From contig NC_090759.1 in assembly GCF_036898095.1 (NCBI RefSeq), positions 20,620,620 through 20,684,619 on the forward strand: a stretch of 64,000 nucleotides of DNA, written 5' to 3'. The translations under genes and the position numbers were made by a program. The stretch comes from Palaemon carinicauda (Eukaryota > Arthropoda > Malacostraca > Decapoda > Palaemonidae). Each line of letters starts with the position of its first letter. Positions within the stretch are counted from its first letter, which is position 1. Positions 41,961 to 52,714 of this stretch are shown piece after piece. The notes below the pieces were generated by a model. It was not told where the DNA came from. It did no database searches and worked only from the letters and a program-made list of their open reading frames with translations.

Positions 41961-42283
41961 ATTAACATAAGGCATTGCTCACCGCTATTCAACCTTTGTC
42001 CCCCATTACGAAAGATATTACTATACTAACCTCTCTCAGACTTTTTCCTTGTCTGATTTGATAGTTTCAATTAAAAAAAATATCTGGTGCAGCTGTAGTT
42101 GGGAAGATGCTTAAACCTGATAACTCTCCACCTCTTAATTATGAAAGAGAGAGACCTCTATCTCTCTCACCCCCTTCCATAAAGATCACTAAAATTGTGA
42201 CATCAAGTAGGTACTGTATAATGATTTGTCTGTTGATATTTTAGATCAACCAGAAATTAAATTTAATCAATCAATAATTCAAT

Positions 42284-42450
42284 TGTTCCGTAACCGAAAT
42301 ACAAACCACGCTATTTACATAGGGTTTACTTTCGGCGTAGCTGAAATGACGAGCCATTAGATTTTAACGAGGGTTAAACTACCCCCGCGCTAGTTAGCAC
42401 GGGGGTAGGGGAGGGGTAGCTAGCTACCCCTCCCCCCCCACACACCCGTG
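42284..42450 (+). repeat. DIRS copy F left inverted terminal repeat
   Basis: Starts GTTCCGTAACCGAAATACAA and follows the left repeat of B base by base with small differences, down to the GCTAGTTAGC word and C-run. A splice-acceptor-like tract (T-rich, then TTTCTTTCAG, ending 42548) follows before the gag ATG at 42590. Confidence 0.85.
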
Positions 42451-42589
42451 AGCTGCCTCACTTCACTTTTGGCTCGGACGATGTACAGACGTTTCTGTCC
42501 CGTCCTCGCATATTTGACAGCCTTAATCTGTTTTTCTTTTTCTTTCAGTGTGTGTTTGTTTGAAGTTGGCCTCTACCTTTGCTTCCATT

Positions 42590-45500
42590 ATGCGGAAATG
42601 CCCTGGACTTCCCGATCGCCCCTGTGAAACATTCATGTCGGCGGTCGAGACAGACCCTCACACCCTTTGCCCGCAGTGTCGAGGTCAACGGTGTGATAGT
42701 GATAATCTGTGTAAGGAATGTCGGGAGTGGCCTACCTCCCAGTGGGAGAGGTTTGCCCGGTGGCGTAAGAAGAGTTCTAAGCGAGACCGTTCTCCCTCAG
42801 GGACTGCCCTGGGGAAGGAAGGCTCCAAGGACTCTTCTTCCGTTGCCCGAACCTCCTCCGAAGCTCCCACTCGTTCGGTCTCTCGTGAGAGGCCGCCGAG
42901 TGGTAGCGTAGGCCCTTCTTTTGTTTCTCAAACACCGGGTGCGGGAGAGGGCGTTGCCTCCCATAGCGAGGCAGCTCCCCCTCCTCCTCCGGGGGAGGAT
43001 ATTATTGATTTTGTGGAATACGACCAGACTGTGTCTAACAATGATCTTTTCCAGCTTTGGGCTTCCTTGGGGCTTAAGGGCACGCCCTCCAAGGAAGCCC
43101 TGTTTGATATGATTCAGTTGGGGGCAGCTGTCCAACAGTCGCAGGTAATAGCAGAGGTAGACCCCCTGGCTATTGTCGACGTTGTTGTGGCAGAGGCGTC
43201 CGACGGGTCGGGTCAAACCCCTGCTGCTACTGTTGCGGATGTTGGTGAAGGCCCAGGTTCCCCCCTCCGAACATCCTTCGAGGGGGAAGTTGGGTCCAAC
43301 GGTCTCTCCTGCGAGTGTTGCTCTCCCTCGGGGGATTGCACTAACAGAGACTCCTCTTCGGAGGACCGACGACGGTGATACCCTGCCTCGAGGTCGTCTT
43401 CGCCGTAAGGCTCGCCCTCCTCTTCGTCGCCGAGGCCTTCCTTCTCCTTACAAGGGAGTCAAGAGGCGCCTCCTCTTCGGGTCGTCATCCTCGTTGTCCC
43501 CTGTGAAGGACTCTTCTCGTCGGGAGCAGACCGTAGCAGTAACTCCACTGGACCTCTCTGCAGATCGTTCGCAATCTCCTGCGCCTGCCAGATCTTCCTT
43601 GCCTACGCAAGCACCGGTCCCTTCGGGGCAGAAGGGCTTATTCCACAATGTGGGTGAGGCCCTTCCGCGCCAGGTTTCACCTGTGCGCCCTTCAGTAGCG
43701 CGCAAGCGCCACCGCTCTCCTGATCGCCAGCGGCCGCCTGCTCGCCAGCGCTCTCCTGCGTGCCAGCGCTCTCCTGCTGTAGAGTCTCCTGACTCCTCGC
43801 CAGCGCTCTCCTGCTCGCCAACGCTCTCCTGATCGCTAGCGCTCTCCTGCTCGCCAGCGCTCACCTGCTCGCCAGCGCTCTCCTGCTCGCCAGCGCCCTC
43901 CTGCGCGCAAGCGCTCTACGGCAGATGAGTCGCCAGCGCTCTCCTGATCGCCAGCGCTTTCCTGATCGCCAGCGCTCTCCTGATCGCCAGCGCTTTCCTG
44001 ATCGCCAGCGCTCTCCTGATTGCTAGTGCTCTCCTGATCGCCAGCGCTCTCCTGATTGCCAACGCGCCCCTGTTCGCCAGCGCTCTCCTGCTCGTCAGCG
44101 CTCTCTTGCTCGCCAGCTTTCACCTGCTCGCCTGCACTCTCCTGCTCAGCGCTCGCCTGCGCGCACCTCAGCCCCTGCTGCGCGTCAACAGTCTCCTGAG
44201 CGCCGTCAACCTCCTGCGCGCCCAGCGCGCCAACGTTCGCCCGCGCGCCCACATTCTTCGGATCTGGGCGCAGGCAAGGACATTGTTCCGTTGCCTCGCC
44301 AGCGTTCCCCTACGCGTCGACCGCCGCCTATGCTCCAGTATCCAGCGCGCACTAAAGTGCATGCGCGCCCACGAGTCATCTCCTGAGCACGCCCACAAGA
44401 CTTCACCTTCACGAACATCAGCCACGGCGCGCCATCCTACGCGTCAGCGATCTCCTACGCGCCAGCGTTCTCCTACGCGCCTGCGCGCGAACGCTCGCCA
44501 ACGCGCGAACGCTCGCCAACGCGCCCATGCGTATGTTCGCCACAGGGCTCCGACTCGCCCACGCGCCAACTCGCCCACGCGCCAACTCACCTGTGCGCAA
44601 TCGGTCGCCCACGCGTTCCACGCGTCATCGATCACCAACGCGCCATCGTTCGCCAACGCTCCATCACTCGCTAACGCGCTTACTCTCGCTTAGGTTCCAT
44701 CGTTCGCCTACGCGCCATCATTCTCCTGATCGCCAGCGATCACCCAGGCACTTGCGCTCACCTGTGCATTCATGCACACCCTCGCCTATGCGCCCCCTCA
44801 CCAGCGCGCCCACTCGCCCGCGCGCCAACTCGCCAGCGCTCCCATACCCGCCCGCACCCTCATCTCCGCACGCCCGCGCGCCAACAGTCGCTCACGGGCG
44901 ACCCAGTGATTCTGCCAGCGCGAAACACCGATTCTACCATCGCGCGACCCCCAGCGCGATTCCTGCCGGGTTTCGCAGCGTGCTCAACATTGCGAGGTAC
45001 CGGGGCCGCGTACTTCCAGATCGTCCTCGCGATCACCATCGCAGAAGTGCCGAGCACACTCCCAGGAGCAGGAAGAGTCATCGGAGAGGCCCGGACAACA
45101 TTCTTCTTCCCTTTCTTCTTTCCAAGCAGGCCCTGTAGTATCCACTCCGAAGGATCAACCGATCCCCTTCCCTCCAGCGGGGATCGCTGACACTGCAGCA
45201 GTGTCAGTCAGCCGCCAGCCTAAGTTTGGTTCCCTGATGAAAGCGGTGGTACAGGTTATGAAGCCAGCCCTCGCTGATCTGGGACTGAAACCAAAGGCTC
45301 CCTCGCCCCCACTGAAGAGAAGGATAGGAGTGGATTTCGTGGTGACTTCTCCCAGGGTTGAGCTGGCTCCCAAGAGTTCCGTCGGGAAGGCCCCTTCCCC
45401 CTCGCAGGCGTTTTCTCCTTCTCCTGTGGACGAACCTTTCCCGTCCTCGGGAGAATCCAGTAAGGTGAGACACTCCCACGCCACCAATGGGAGGAACCCC

Positions 45501-46690
45501 ACCTCAAGGAAGAGAAACGTCTCGCGTAGGAGGGACCTTCCAGACCTCTTTGCTGGAGTCCTGTATCCCTCCCATGAGGGAGCCCAAGGACTCGAAGACG
45601 TTACCCAAATCATCGTCGAGGTTTCGTCCAGAGCCAACCTTTCCCTGGGAGAACGTCCGCGTGTCCCCCCATGAAGAGCCAATGGGGACAGGAGACTTAG
45701 CTGCCAGTCCACGAGGAGGAGAGCAGCGCGAATCGGAGCACGCCTTCTGGCAGGTCCTTGGACTAATGAGGCAACTCGATAGTATCAAGGACCCCGAGAC
45801 CGCCCCTCGCGAAGGCAAGGATACAGTCCTGGACCAGGTTTATGGCATTCAGAAGCCCCCCAAGACCAGTGCAGCCCTGCCCTGGTCCCAGGGGGTGAAG
45901 AGCGCCAGGGACAAGGTCGAGGGCCAGCTTTCTGAGCTCGCCTCCTCCAGCCGTTCTTCTGCCGGGAACAAGCTCCTCCCACCTCCTCGCGTGCAGCAGA
46001 GGAGGTACTTCGAGATCATGGAGGAGCCTTGTTCAGCTCTTCCCCTCCACCACTTCGTGGAAGAGCTCACCAGGGATCTCTCTTTGGAGAAACTCAACGC
46101 CCGGCAGGTGACATTCTTGGCGTCGGAGATCCTGAGCCAGGAGAAGGTCGCGAAGTGTGCCATGCAGGCCACTTCGTGGCTGGATGTCTGGCTAGGGTCT
46201 CTGGGCATCCTATTGCGCTCTGAGGACTTGTCCAAGGAGAGTAATAGGAAGGCCCTGGAGACCTTCCTCCTCTCGGGCACGCGCTCCATCGAGTTTTTTA
46301 GCTCACCAGGTCACTAACCTGTGGGCTAACTCGATTCTCAAGCGTCATGATGCGGTGACCGAGAGGTTCCACCCGAATGTCCCTGCTATGGATGTCAGCA
46401 AGCTCAGACATTCCTCCATCCTTGGAGGAAACCTGTTTGAGCCCAAGGACGTAGAACGGACAGCTGAGAGGTGGAGGAAGACGAGTCACGATTCGCTCCT
46501 CCAGAAGGCCCTTACATCTCGGCCCTACAAACCTCCAGCTCCTCAACAACAACAGCAGCCTCGCAGGACACCGAAGCAGGCTCGGCAGCTAAGACCAAGG
46601 TGTCTAAATCGCAGGCCTTTCCAGTCAAAGACAAGAAGGGCGGAAAGTCCTCCAGGGGAGGCAAAAATCCTAGGAGCGGCCGAGGCCACA
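42590..46690 (+). pseudogene. DIRS copy F Gag with huge RSP repeat domain (broken)
   Basis: ATG 42590 opens MRKCPGLPDRPC; the cysteine-rich N-terminus (DPHTLCPQCRGQRC, NLCKEC) matches copy E. A serine/arginine/proline-rich part follows to 43378, where the frame is lost and continues in the next one. From about 43720 to 44930 come tandem codes for R-Q-R-S-P-x. The capsid-like region follows at 45200-46320 (LHHFVEELTRDLSLEKL, then ATSWLDVWLGSLGILL). After a further shift near 46310, VTNLWANSILKRHDAV leads to a basic, Gln-rich tail with a C-terminal RGG-like stretch near 46640-46690. In active relatives this would be a nucleic-acid-binding capsid protein. At least four frame breaks are present. 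Confidence 0.8.
43720..44930 (+). repeat. Degenerate minisatellite inside copy F gag
   Basis: About 1.2 kb of degenerate short tandem units of 15-18 bp, built on CGCCAGCGCTCTCCTGAT and later CGCGCCAACGCTCGCC. In the coding frame they give R-Q-R-S-P-D/A; on the opposite strand they give long spurious frames (DQESAG). Units near 43920-44050 are the most regular. Frame and sequence drift along the array. Confidence 0.93.
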
Positions 46691-46700
46691 AGCGCTAGGA

Positions 46701-46995
46701 TTGGCAATCCCCCTGCGTGTCCACCTGTGGGGGGGATGCCTACAAAGTTGTGTGCTCAGGTGGCAGCAACTCAGGGCCGATTCCTGGACGATCTCTGTGA
46801 TCGGACAAGGATATCGCGTCCCGTTCATTTCATCTCTACCTGCCCTGACAGCGAATCCAGTGTCGTTGAGCTCCTATGCCATGGGATCGGCAAAGGGACT
46901 AGCCCTTCGGGCAGAAGTTGAGACCATGTTCAAGAAGGATGCTCTCCAGGAGGTCGTGGACGGCTCCCGTTTCTCCAGGTCAACCCTGCAGGTTA
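46701..46995 (+). pseudogene. DIRS copy F RT polyprotein N-terminus
   Basis: Open from about 46701, it reads RWQQLRADSWTISVIGQGYR, then VPFISSLPALTANPVSL and LRAEVETMFKKDALQEV. This aligns with copy E RT residues about 75-130 (LREGYKIPFLRKPPL, then LALQQEVSLLLQKGAV). It ends at about 46995, before any catalytic motif, where copy G gag sequence begins. Confidence 0.8.
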
Positions 46996-48276
46996 GGTAA
47001 CGGCGTTGACTCCCCTAGCGAGTCAGCTACGTCAATTCCCCCAGGGAGTGCCTGCTCGTTTACTGACATCATGTCTTTTTGGCCATCACTGGGCGTCAAG
47101 GGTCCCCTTTCAAAGAAGGTTCTTTTTGAACTCCTTCAATTAGGAGTGGATAGAACGTGTTCTACTTCCTCCGCAGAGGTTGACCCTCCTTCTGTTGGCG
47201 CAGGTACTGCAGCCCGTTGGTCAGACCTCGAGTCTTTGTCCTACGCCGAGGATGTTGTGCATCCACCAGAGGCTGTGGCTGAGCATACTCTGAGGCAGGT
47301 TTCCCCTTCGGGAGAACACGTCTCTCGTTCACAAGAGAAGACCACCCCTGGGCATCGGCGGTCGCGTTACACTTACGATTTGTCCTCCAGGGTTGGAGGT
47401 AGAACACTGCCTTAAGTTCTCCTTCGGTGGAACAAACCTTCCCTTCGGGTGAAGTAGCTCTCGAGCTGGAGCAGTCTCCCCTTTAGGCAGAGTCGGCATT
47501 ACGTTCCTCTTCAGAGGTTTGTAGGGTGGAGAGATTTGTGACCCCTCTCCATCCCGGACGTTCTCCTCCTTAGGCTGTGAGGAGACGTCTTTTTGAACCT
47601 ACGGATTCTGATCATGTTGACTCTTCGGGGTCTCGTGACGATCACCTTTCAGGCTGGCGTGATCACGAGACTTCAAGCTCTCGTTATGTGGAACCTACGG
47701 GTTCTCGTAACACTGTGAGACCTTCGGGCCTCCGTCGCGTTGAACCTTCGGGTTCTGGTTGCATTGAGCCCTTGGGCTCTCGTAATGATGGTTACGCTGA
47801 GCCTTCGGGCTCTCGTGCCATCCGTCACGTTGAACCTTCGAGTTCTCGTGACAGGGAGGTCTTGGTCTCCCGTTGCAGTGACCTTTCGGGGTCTCGCAAC
47901 CTTTGTTACGCTGAAAGGACAGTATCAAGATTCTCATGTGTGCACTAAGGCCTCAGAGCGCATCCAACTTTTGGATGAAAATCTTCATGTGAGGTTGAGC
48001 CTCATGATCACTCTGATGCCTCAGAGTCTTATGATCTAGTTCTTGAGGTTGATTCTCACCCTCACGCACACACTCCAGAGAGTACTAATGCTTCTGAAGA
48101 AGCGCTAGCTCTTGAGGTTGACCCTCAGCTTTGTGCATGCATTCTTCCCAAAACGTGCCCACTATTCTAAAAGAAAAAGCTATTACGAGGTTGGTAAGCT
48201 GTCACTTGCATGCGCTAAGGCACACAAGCACACCTCATAGTGTTCGTACACTTCTGAAGAAGAGCTTTTTGCAAAG
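46996..48276 (+). pseudogene. DIRS copy G Gag remnant
   Basis: A gag fragment of a related DIRS copy without left repeat. 47070-47150 reads MSFWPSLGVKGPLSKKVLFELLQLG, parallel to F near 43050 (FQLWASLGLKG, then KEALFDMIQLG). The stretch 47590-47930 encodes repeated E-P-S-G-S-R motifs. Stops and shifts follow. At 48277 the left terminal repeat of copy H begins. The F-G-H order looks like two truncated elements fused end to end, by nested insertion or unequal recombination. Confidence 0.7.
47590..47930 (+). repeat. EPSGSR-coding tandem repeat in copy G gag
   Basis: Units of roughly 36-48 bp carry CCTTCGGG(C/T)TCTCGT and GTTGAACC. About eight degenerate copies are visible. It occupies the same central part of gag as the repeat in F, but has a different unit. 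Confidence 0.85.
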
Positions 48277-48506
48277 CTGGAAGACTAGTCATAAGACTTT
48301 TAGCGAGGTGTAACTTTCCCACCACTAGCCGGGGGGGTAGGGGCCAGTAACGGCTGCCCTGCTCACACACACACACACACACGTGTTCTTTCGTCACTTT
48401 TACTTTTGACTTGGTGGAGAGTAGACGTTCGCCTCTCTCTATTGCCCTACTTTTTTTTACTGGCCTTTGACTAATTTGTTTTTTTAGTTTTTGTTTATTT
48501 TTCGCA

Positions 48507-49900
48507 GGTGTAAGTGTTACTGTTTTGGATATCTCTTCCCCTTTGACGGGGGACAACCTGTAGGTTGCAGGGCTCCCCAGCTTCCCTTAGTGCAGTGGCT
48601 CAGTTATCCTCCACAGGGAAGTTATTCTCTGCGTGGATGCTCCTTCACCTTATCAAGTAGATGTTGCTTGCACTCTGCGAGTTTGACGGGGGGAAGCCCA
48701 GAGCTCTGCTTCGGTTTTGCTCCTCTTCGTTGACAACGACACATTCCCTCATTCTGCGATGGCAGCCCGCGAAGGGAGTGCAAAGCCTAAAACACGTTCT
48801 TGCTCCTCTTGGGGCACACTTTTACCGTCCGGGGGTTAAGTTGTTTTCAGAGTGGTTTTCTTCAGCGCTAACGGCGTCTCACTTCATCATTTGTGTAATG
48901 CAGCCTGCGCAAGGAGTGCAAAGTCAAAAGCATCTTCCTGCGTCCTTCGGGGGTCGCCTTTCCCTTTCACGGGTAATGTTTTCTCCCTAGTGGTTTTTTT
49001 CAGCGCTGACAGCGACGCACTTCCTCATTCTGCAATGGCAGCTGGTTGAGGGTGTGCAAAGTCTGATGCCTGTTGATGTGGAAGTTGCGACTCTTGGGCC
49101 ATCACCACCTTGATTGCCTGCGCCTGCGGTAGTTCCTGATCATCGGGCTGACAATGGCACTCTCCCTCGTTCTGATCTTGCGCAGGTGCGGAGGAAGGGC
49201 AAAATCCAAAGCTTGTTCCTGGTACTCATGGTGGACACCTTTTCCATGTGTGGGTCAGTCCTCCCTGGAGTAGTCATCGGGGTGTGGCTCGTTAGAGAAT
49301 GAAGATGTAAGATGTTGCTCAACCCCCTCGAGTTTTTTCACTTCCAGCGTCCATCTGCATATGCTCCTAGATGTCCCGTATCACTTAGCAGACTCGCCTC
49401 GCCCAGCTAACTCATCTTGCTGAATTGTCTCGGCTAGTAGACTTGCATTGCCCTGTATCCTTGCCTTGGCCAGTCCTGCTGCAGCTTGTGATTGCCCATC
49501 CACTTGCAATCGCCTGTCAGGTCGTGATATCCTGTCGGCTCCTTATCACACGTCAGCCCGCGATCACCCGTCAGCTTGCGATCACCAGTTAGCTCGGGAT
49601 CGTCTTATCATCCCATGATCACCTGTCAGCTCGCGACCACCTGTCAGCTTGCGATCGCTTGTCTCCTCCCTTCCGGGATCCTGGAATTCCAGCAACTGCT
49701 TCCAGTGCCTAACGATTCCTCTTCTTGTGATCGCCCTTTTATTCTCTACCACACTTCATGACTAACGACGAGACAGCACTGACCAGCTCGCGACCAGGTT
49801 CCTTCTCATGACCTTTCTCCAGCTTGCGACCGAGTTTCTAGCATGCGGGCCTGCTCGTGATTACTACTAGAATAGCGACCACCATTCATTGTCTCAGTGC
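48507..49900 (+). pseudogene. DIRS copy H Gag remnant with two repeat arrays
   Basis: A T-rich tract ending in TTTTTCGCAG (48507) resembles a splice acceptor. What follows is gag-like and out of frame. From 48740 to about 49200 a unit of about 140 bp recurs three times or more (GTGCAAAG near 48778, 48917 and 49055; CATTCTGC(G/A)ATGGCAGC near 48750 and 49034). From about 49480 to 49680 come 18-bp units (GATCACC(C/T)GTCAGCT(T/C)GC) coding R-D-H-x-S-A/L. Stops are frequent. No protein is expected. Confidence 0.72.
49480..49680 (+). repeat. 18-bp minisatellite in copy H gag
   Basis: About ten degenerate copies of an 18-bp unit with GATCACC and GTCAGCT words. It lies in the same relative position as the arrays in F and G. 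It is not a CRISPR array: the copies are directly tandem, degenerate and without spacers. Confidence 0.85.
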
Positions 49901-50009
49901 TGCCCAGCTCCCGACTTTCCCTTCCGAGGTAAAGTTTCCCTCCGCCGTTGCGATCAGCAATCTTCACGAGAAGAAGAGAGTGTCTTTATTGCACATCCTG
50001 TTTCGAAAA

Positions 50010-50493
50010 AATGTCCGGTTACTCGAGGGAATCATCAACCAAAGTTTACCAGGCAAAGCAGGCAGCCTTCTGTTGTGTAGGTAGCGGAAGGGTATCACCC
50101 CTAACGACACCTCTACTCCAGTGATAGTGAAGTCCCTCCGACTCTTTGGGGGAAGATTTTCCTCTGTCTCGACAGGTCAAAGGCTACCGCTTAGTTTTGA
50201 TCCTAGCCTTTGACTAGAAAGGGATTTCCTCTTCGTGAAAGTTGTCTATCCTCGTACGGAGTCTCCAACGTACCTCTCCTCAACTGGAGGTTAGACTGCC
50301 TACATGGAATATTGTCAGTTTATTGCAGTCTCAGAAGGGAGCACCCTTGTTGCCACTGTGTCAGACATCAGTTCTTCACCTAACACTTGGGACGACCTTC
50401 CTGCTCGCCCTGACCTCGGCCAGAATAATTAATGAACGGTGCGTACTGTCTTACGACATCAACGTCTCCCATTCCAGGGTTGAGAACAGGTAA
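50010..50493 (+). pseudogene. DIRS copy H tyrosine recombinase, C-terminus deleted
   Basis: Parallel to copy B from AAAGTTTACCAGGCAAAGCA (50040, VYQAK) through GTCAAAGGCTACCGC (50168, VKGYR) to LTLGTTFLLALTSARIINER and LSYDINVSHSR (50380-50475). These correspond to HLTWKTVFLLALASTKRVSE and LSYDIAHSRG of B. The sequence then leaves the recombinase. The H-x-x-R box and the catalytic tyrosine are absent, and the frame is broken earlier. Confidence 0.75.
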
Positions 50494-50589
50494 TACCCTG
50501 ATACATGCGTAGTATGAAGGGGAAAAACCTCGGGTCAAAAGCCAGCAAGTTGGTTAGGACTTCCACCCACCTTAGGGATGACTCTTCCC

Positions 50590-50945
50590 TATTAAAGAGT
50601 GAAAGAGTTTGTATTTGGTGTAGGAACAAATGACAAATTTAAGGTAACTTGTATTTTTCCTATCAATACAAACCTTGAGCTCTTTATACAAATTTGGCCC
50701 TCCAACACCTGTCCCTCGGTAAGTCCTACCTGCCAGCAAAAGTGGCGATAGAACACAGGTGTGTGTGAGCAGGCTAGCTGGTACTACCCCTTACCCTGCC
50801 GCTAACTAGCGGTGGGGTTGTTACACCTTGCTAAAAGTCTTTTGGCTAGTTTTCCAGCTTCGCCAAATGTATATTTCCTAATAAAAAGCTCAAGGTTTGT
50901 ATTGTTTTGAAAAATACAAATTGCTTTAAATTTGTCATTTTTTTT
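50590..50945 (+). repeat. DIRS copy H ICR and right inverted repeat
   Basis: The second half of the ICR (about 50630-50690, with TTGTATTTTTCCTATC and CAATACAAACCTTGAGCTC) is the inverse of the outer right end (50897-50945, GAGCTT-like AAGCTCAAGGTTTGTATTG). The right repeat contains GCCGCTAACTAGCGG and CACCTTGCTAAAAG, the inverse of the left end near 48290. Confidence 0.8.
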
Positions 50946-50977
50946 TGTTATGCAAATGGTTTATCATGTTACTTAAC

Positions 50978-51312
50978 GGATTTTGATCAAAGTGAAAAAT
51001 CTGTTTTTGGGTGAGAGGGCCATGTCGTCCTGATGGAAGGGCTTCTATAGGTAGCCTTCTAAGGGATATTTGCGATAGTGATACTCCCAGAGAATTAAAC
51101 CAAAGGTCTCCAGGATTCTAACGCCTGGCGCGAGTATCAAATAAAGGATATCGCATAATATCGGGGGACGTATTCTGGATACGACACATGGCAATCTTCA
51201 CCCCGAATAGATTTAATGCTTCGATGTAAGGGGGAAGAGTGGCAAAAGAAAGGGGTGCCGTTCTAGGTACCCAATGGACCTCCTTCCCTACTACTACCGT
51301 GACACCATTCCT
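50978..51312 (-). repeat. DIRS copy J right inverted terminal repeat
   Basis: Outer end GATTTTGATCAAAGTG, then CTGATGGAAGGGCTTCTATA through TACTACTACCGTGACACCATTC. The inverse of 59205-59500 differs at only about ten positions by eye, and its outer 35 bp are specific to this side. Confidence 0.9.
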
Positions 51313-51368
51313 ATTCTTGCCGTTAAGCGGAACTAGCCACAGATAAAGTAATTTTGGGAGGGGTCAGC

Positions 51369-51940
51369 AAGAGGGTGGGTCCATCAGGACAACATGGCCC
51401 TCTCACCCAAAAATAGATTTTCGCGCTCTAGGCCCTGGACAACGGCGGATTTGCTCCATAATGCACAAACGCAAGACACAGGCATGTAGGGAATCAAGGA
51501 ATACACTGGGTAAGCACAAGGGTGGAAGGTGAACACACAGGAACACCCGGGAACAGTACACAGGAAACACAAGTTACCACGCGGGGAACATGTGGGACAC
51601 ACAGAACGCACACAAAGGATCGATAGAGAACGAGAGCGACGTGTTGACACGTCGCGACCAGAGAACTTACTGGAGATGTTGACCTGGGCGGACATCGACC
51701 TAGCGATAAGCCTACCCTCGGGGCACATTCTTTAATGCCGGGGTAGGCCTCCATAGAAAACGGGATAGAGGGTACCCTACACAAAACTCTGGTCGGTAGA
51801 GAGGAGATTACAGGTAACTCCTAAGAAAGTAGTTCTCGGTAAGTATGTTAGGAAAAATAAAAATTACTTAAAATTTTTGATTTTCGCTTTGATCAAAATC
51901 TGTTTTTTGGCTCAGGCCATGTCGTCCTGATGGAAGTATA
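51369..51940 (-). repeat. DIRS copy J ICR split by an insertion
   Basis: 51369-51424 is the inverse of the right outer end (50985-51037). 51888-51940 corresponds to the inverse of the left outer end (GGCTCAGG(C/T)CATGTC(G/A)TCCTGATGG, compare 59490-59520). The halves should be adjacent but are separated by 51425-51878, which is flanked by the direct repeat GATTTTCGC. Confidence 0.82.
51425..51878. mobile_element. Unclassified 454-bp insertion with 9-bp target duplication
   Basis: GATTTTCGC occurs at 51416-51424 and again at 51879-51887, exactly flanking the block. Removing the block restores a continuous ICR. The interior has no recognisable domain or terminal inverted repeat and ends in an A/T-rich stretch. 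A SINE or other short retroposon is possible, but I see no clear pol III boxes. Confidence 0.65.
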
Positions 51941-52714
51941 CTAGAGAATTTTCTTGAAATTACTATTAGCTGTGGGTTTGTGTATGTGTCTTCCAACTTG
52001 AATAGATTTCCTTATCTGTCACTTCCATTAAACCTGGAGCTGGTTTAGTGCCTCCTGCCCCCAGCAGGGAAAATGTCGATATCGACAATAAGGATTCAAG
52101 GTTTGTATTTCCGTTGGAACAAAAGGGAAAACATTGAAGCTTACCTTTTTTACTTAAATTAAGAATGTAAGTTTTATTCCTCCATAAAGCATTGTTGTGA
52201 TTTCAATGATGTAAGCCCTATACAGGGGTTTAATAAAACTCTTAGCGTATTTTATTAGTTTATAATTGAGGGAGCAGTAACAAGATGCGAATATAGTTAA
52301 GTATTTTATTACGCAACTGATTTATCAAATGTAGTTACAACAAAGTATGAATCTGATCCAGCATACAACACATCAAAACACATATTTTCTTGTGTAGAAA
52401 AAATATATAAAATACATTATCAGAATAACGCCACTCAATGGAGATGTGAAACCAAATCTATCTGACATAGTCAGATGTTCGGAAATGCATAAACACTGTA
52501 ACGCAAACGTTCACTTGGCACTGGTGTATTGATCTGATATGCACCTACACAGAACAGTATGTCAACCATAGCTGTGATCTGCACTAGTGGGTAGGTATAC
52601 CTATGCACCCGATGTGCTGTAAAGTCCCAAAACTGTCTTCTGTTCATCGCAGCACTAGACGGCGGGTTTAATCACACTACCCGCCGCCACCACAAAGTGT
52701 TTTATTTCATGTAC

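Larger units (their letters stand above)
42284..46995 (+). mobile_element. DIRS copy F, 3'-truncated
   Basis: Begins with a left inverted terminal repeat (42284-42450) closely like that of copy B. It continues through a long gag and stops just inside the RT polyprotein at about 46995. There the sequence changes abruptly to the gag of another DIRS copy (G). RT core, recombinase and right repeat are absent. Confidence 0.82.
48277..50945 (+). mobile_element. DIRS copy H, internally deleted
   Basis: The left terminal repeat (48277-48410; GACTTTTAGCGAGGTGTAAC) is the inverse of 50835-50880, but its outermost bases are missing. Gag with tandem repeats (48507-49900) joins directly to the recombinase (about 50010-50490), so RT is lost. 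The ICR lies at 50590-50690 and the right repeat runs to about 50945. It provides the uninterrupted reference for the right end of copy C. Confidence 0.78.

Noticed and set aside
43448..44252. Long antisense frames rich in DQESAG and GERWRAG opposite copy F gag
   Set aside because: They arise from the minisatellite being open in several frames. The + strand frame has homology to Gag; the antisense frames have none.
49480..49680. CRISPR-like repeated array
   Set aside because: The units are directly tandem, degenerate and coding-length multiples, without spacers, and lie in a eukaryotic retroelement.
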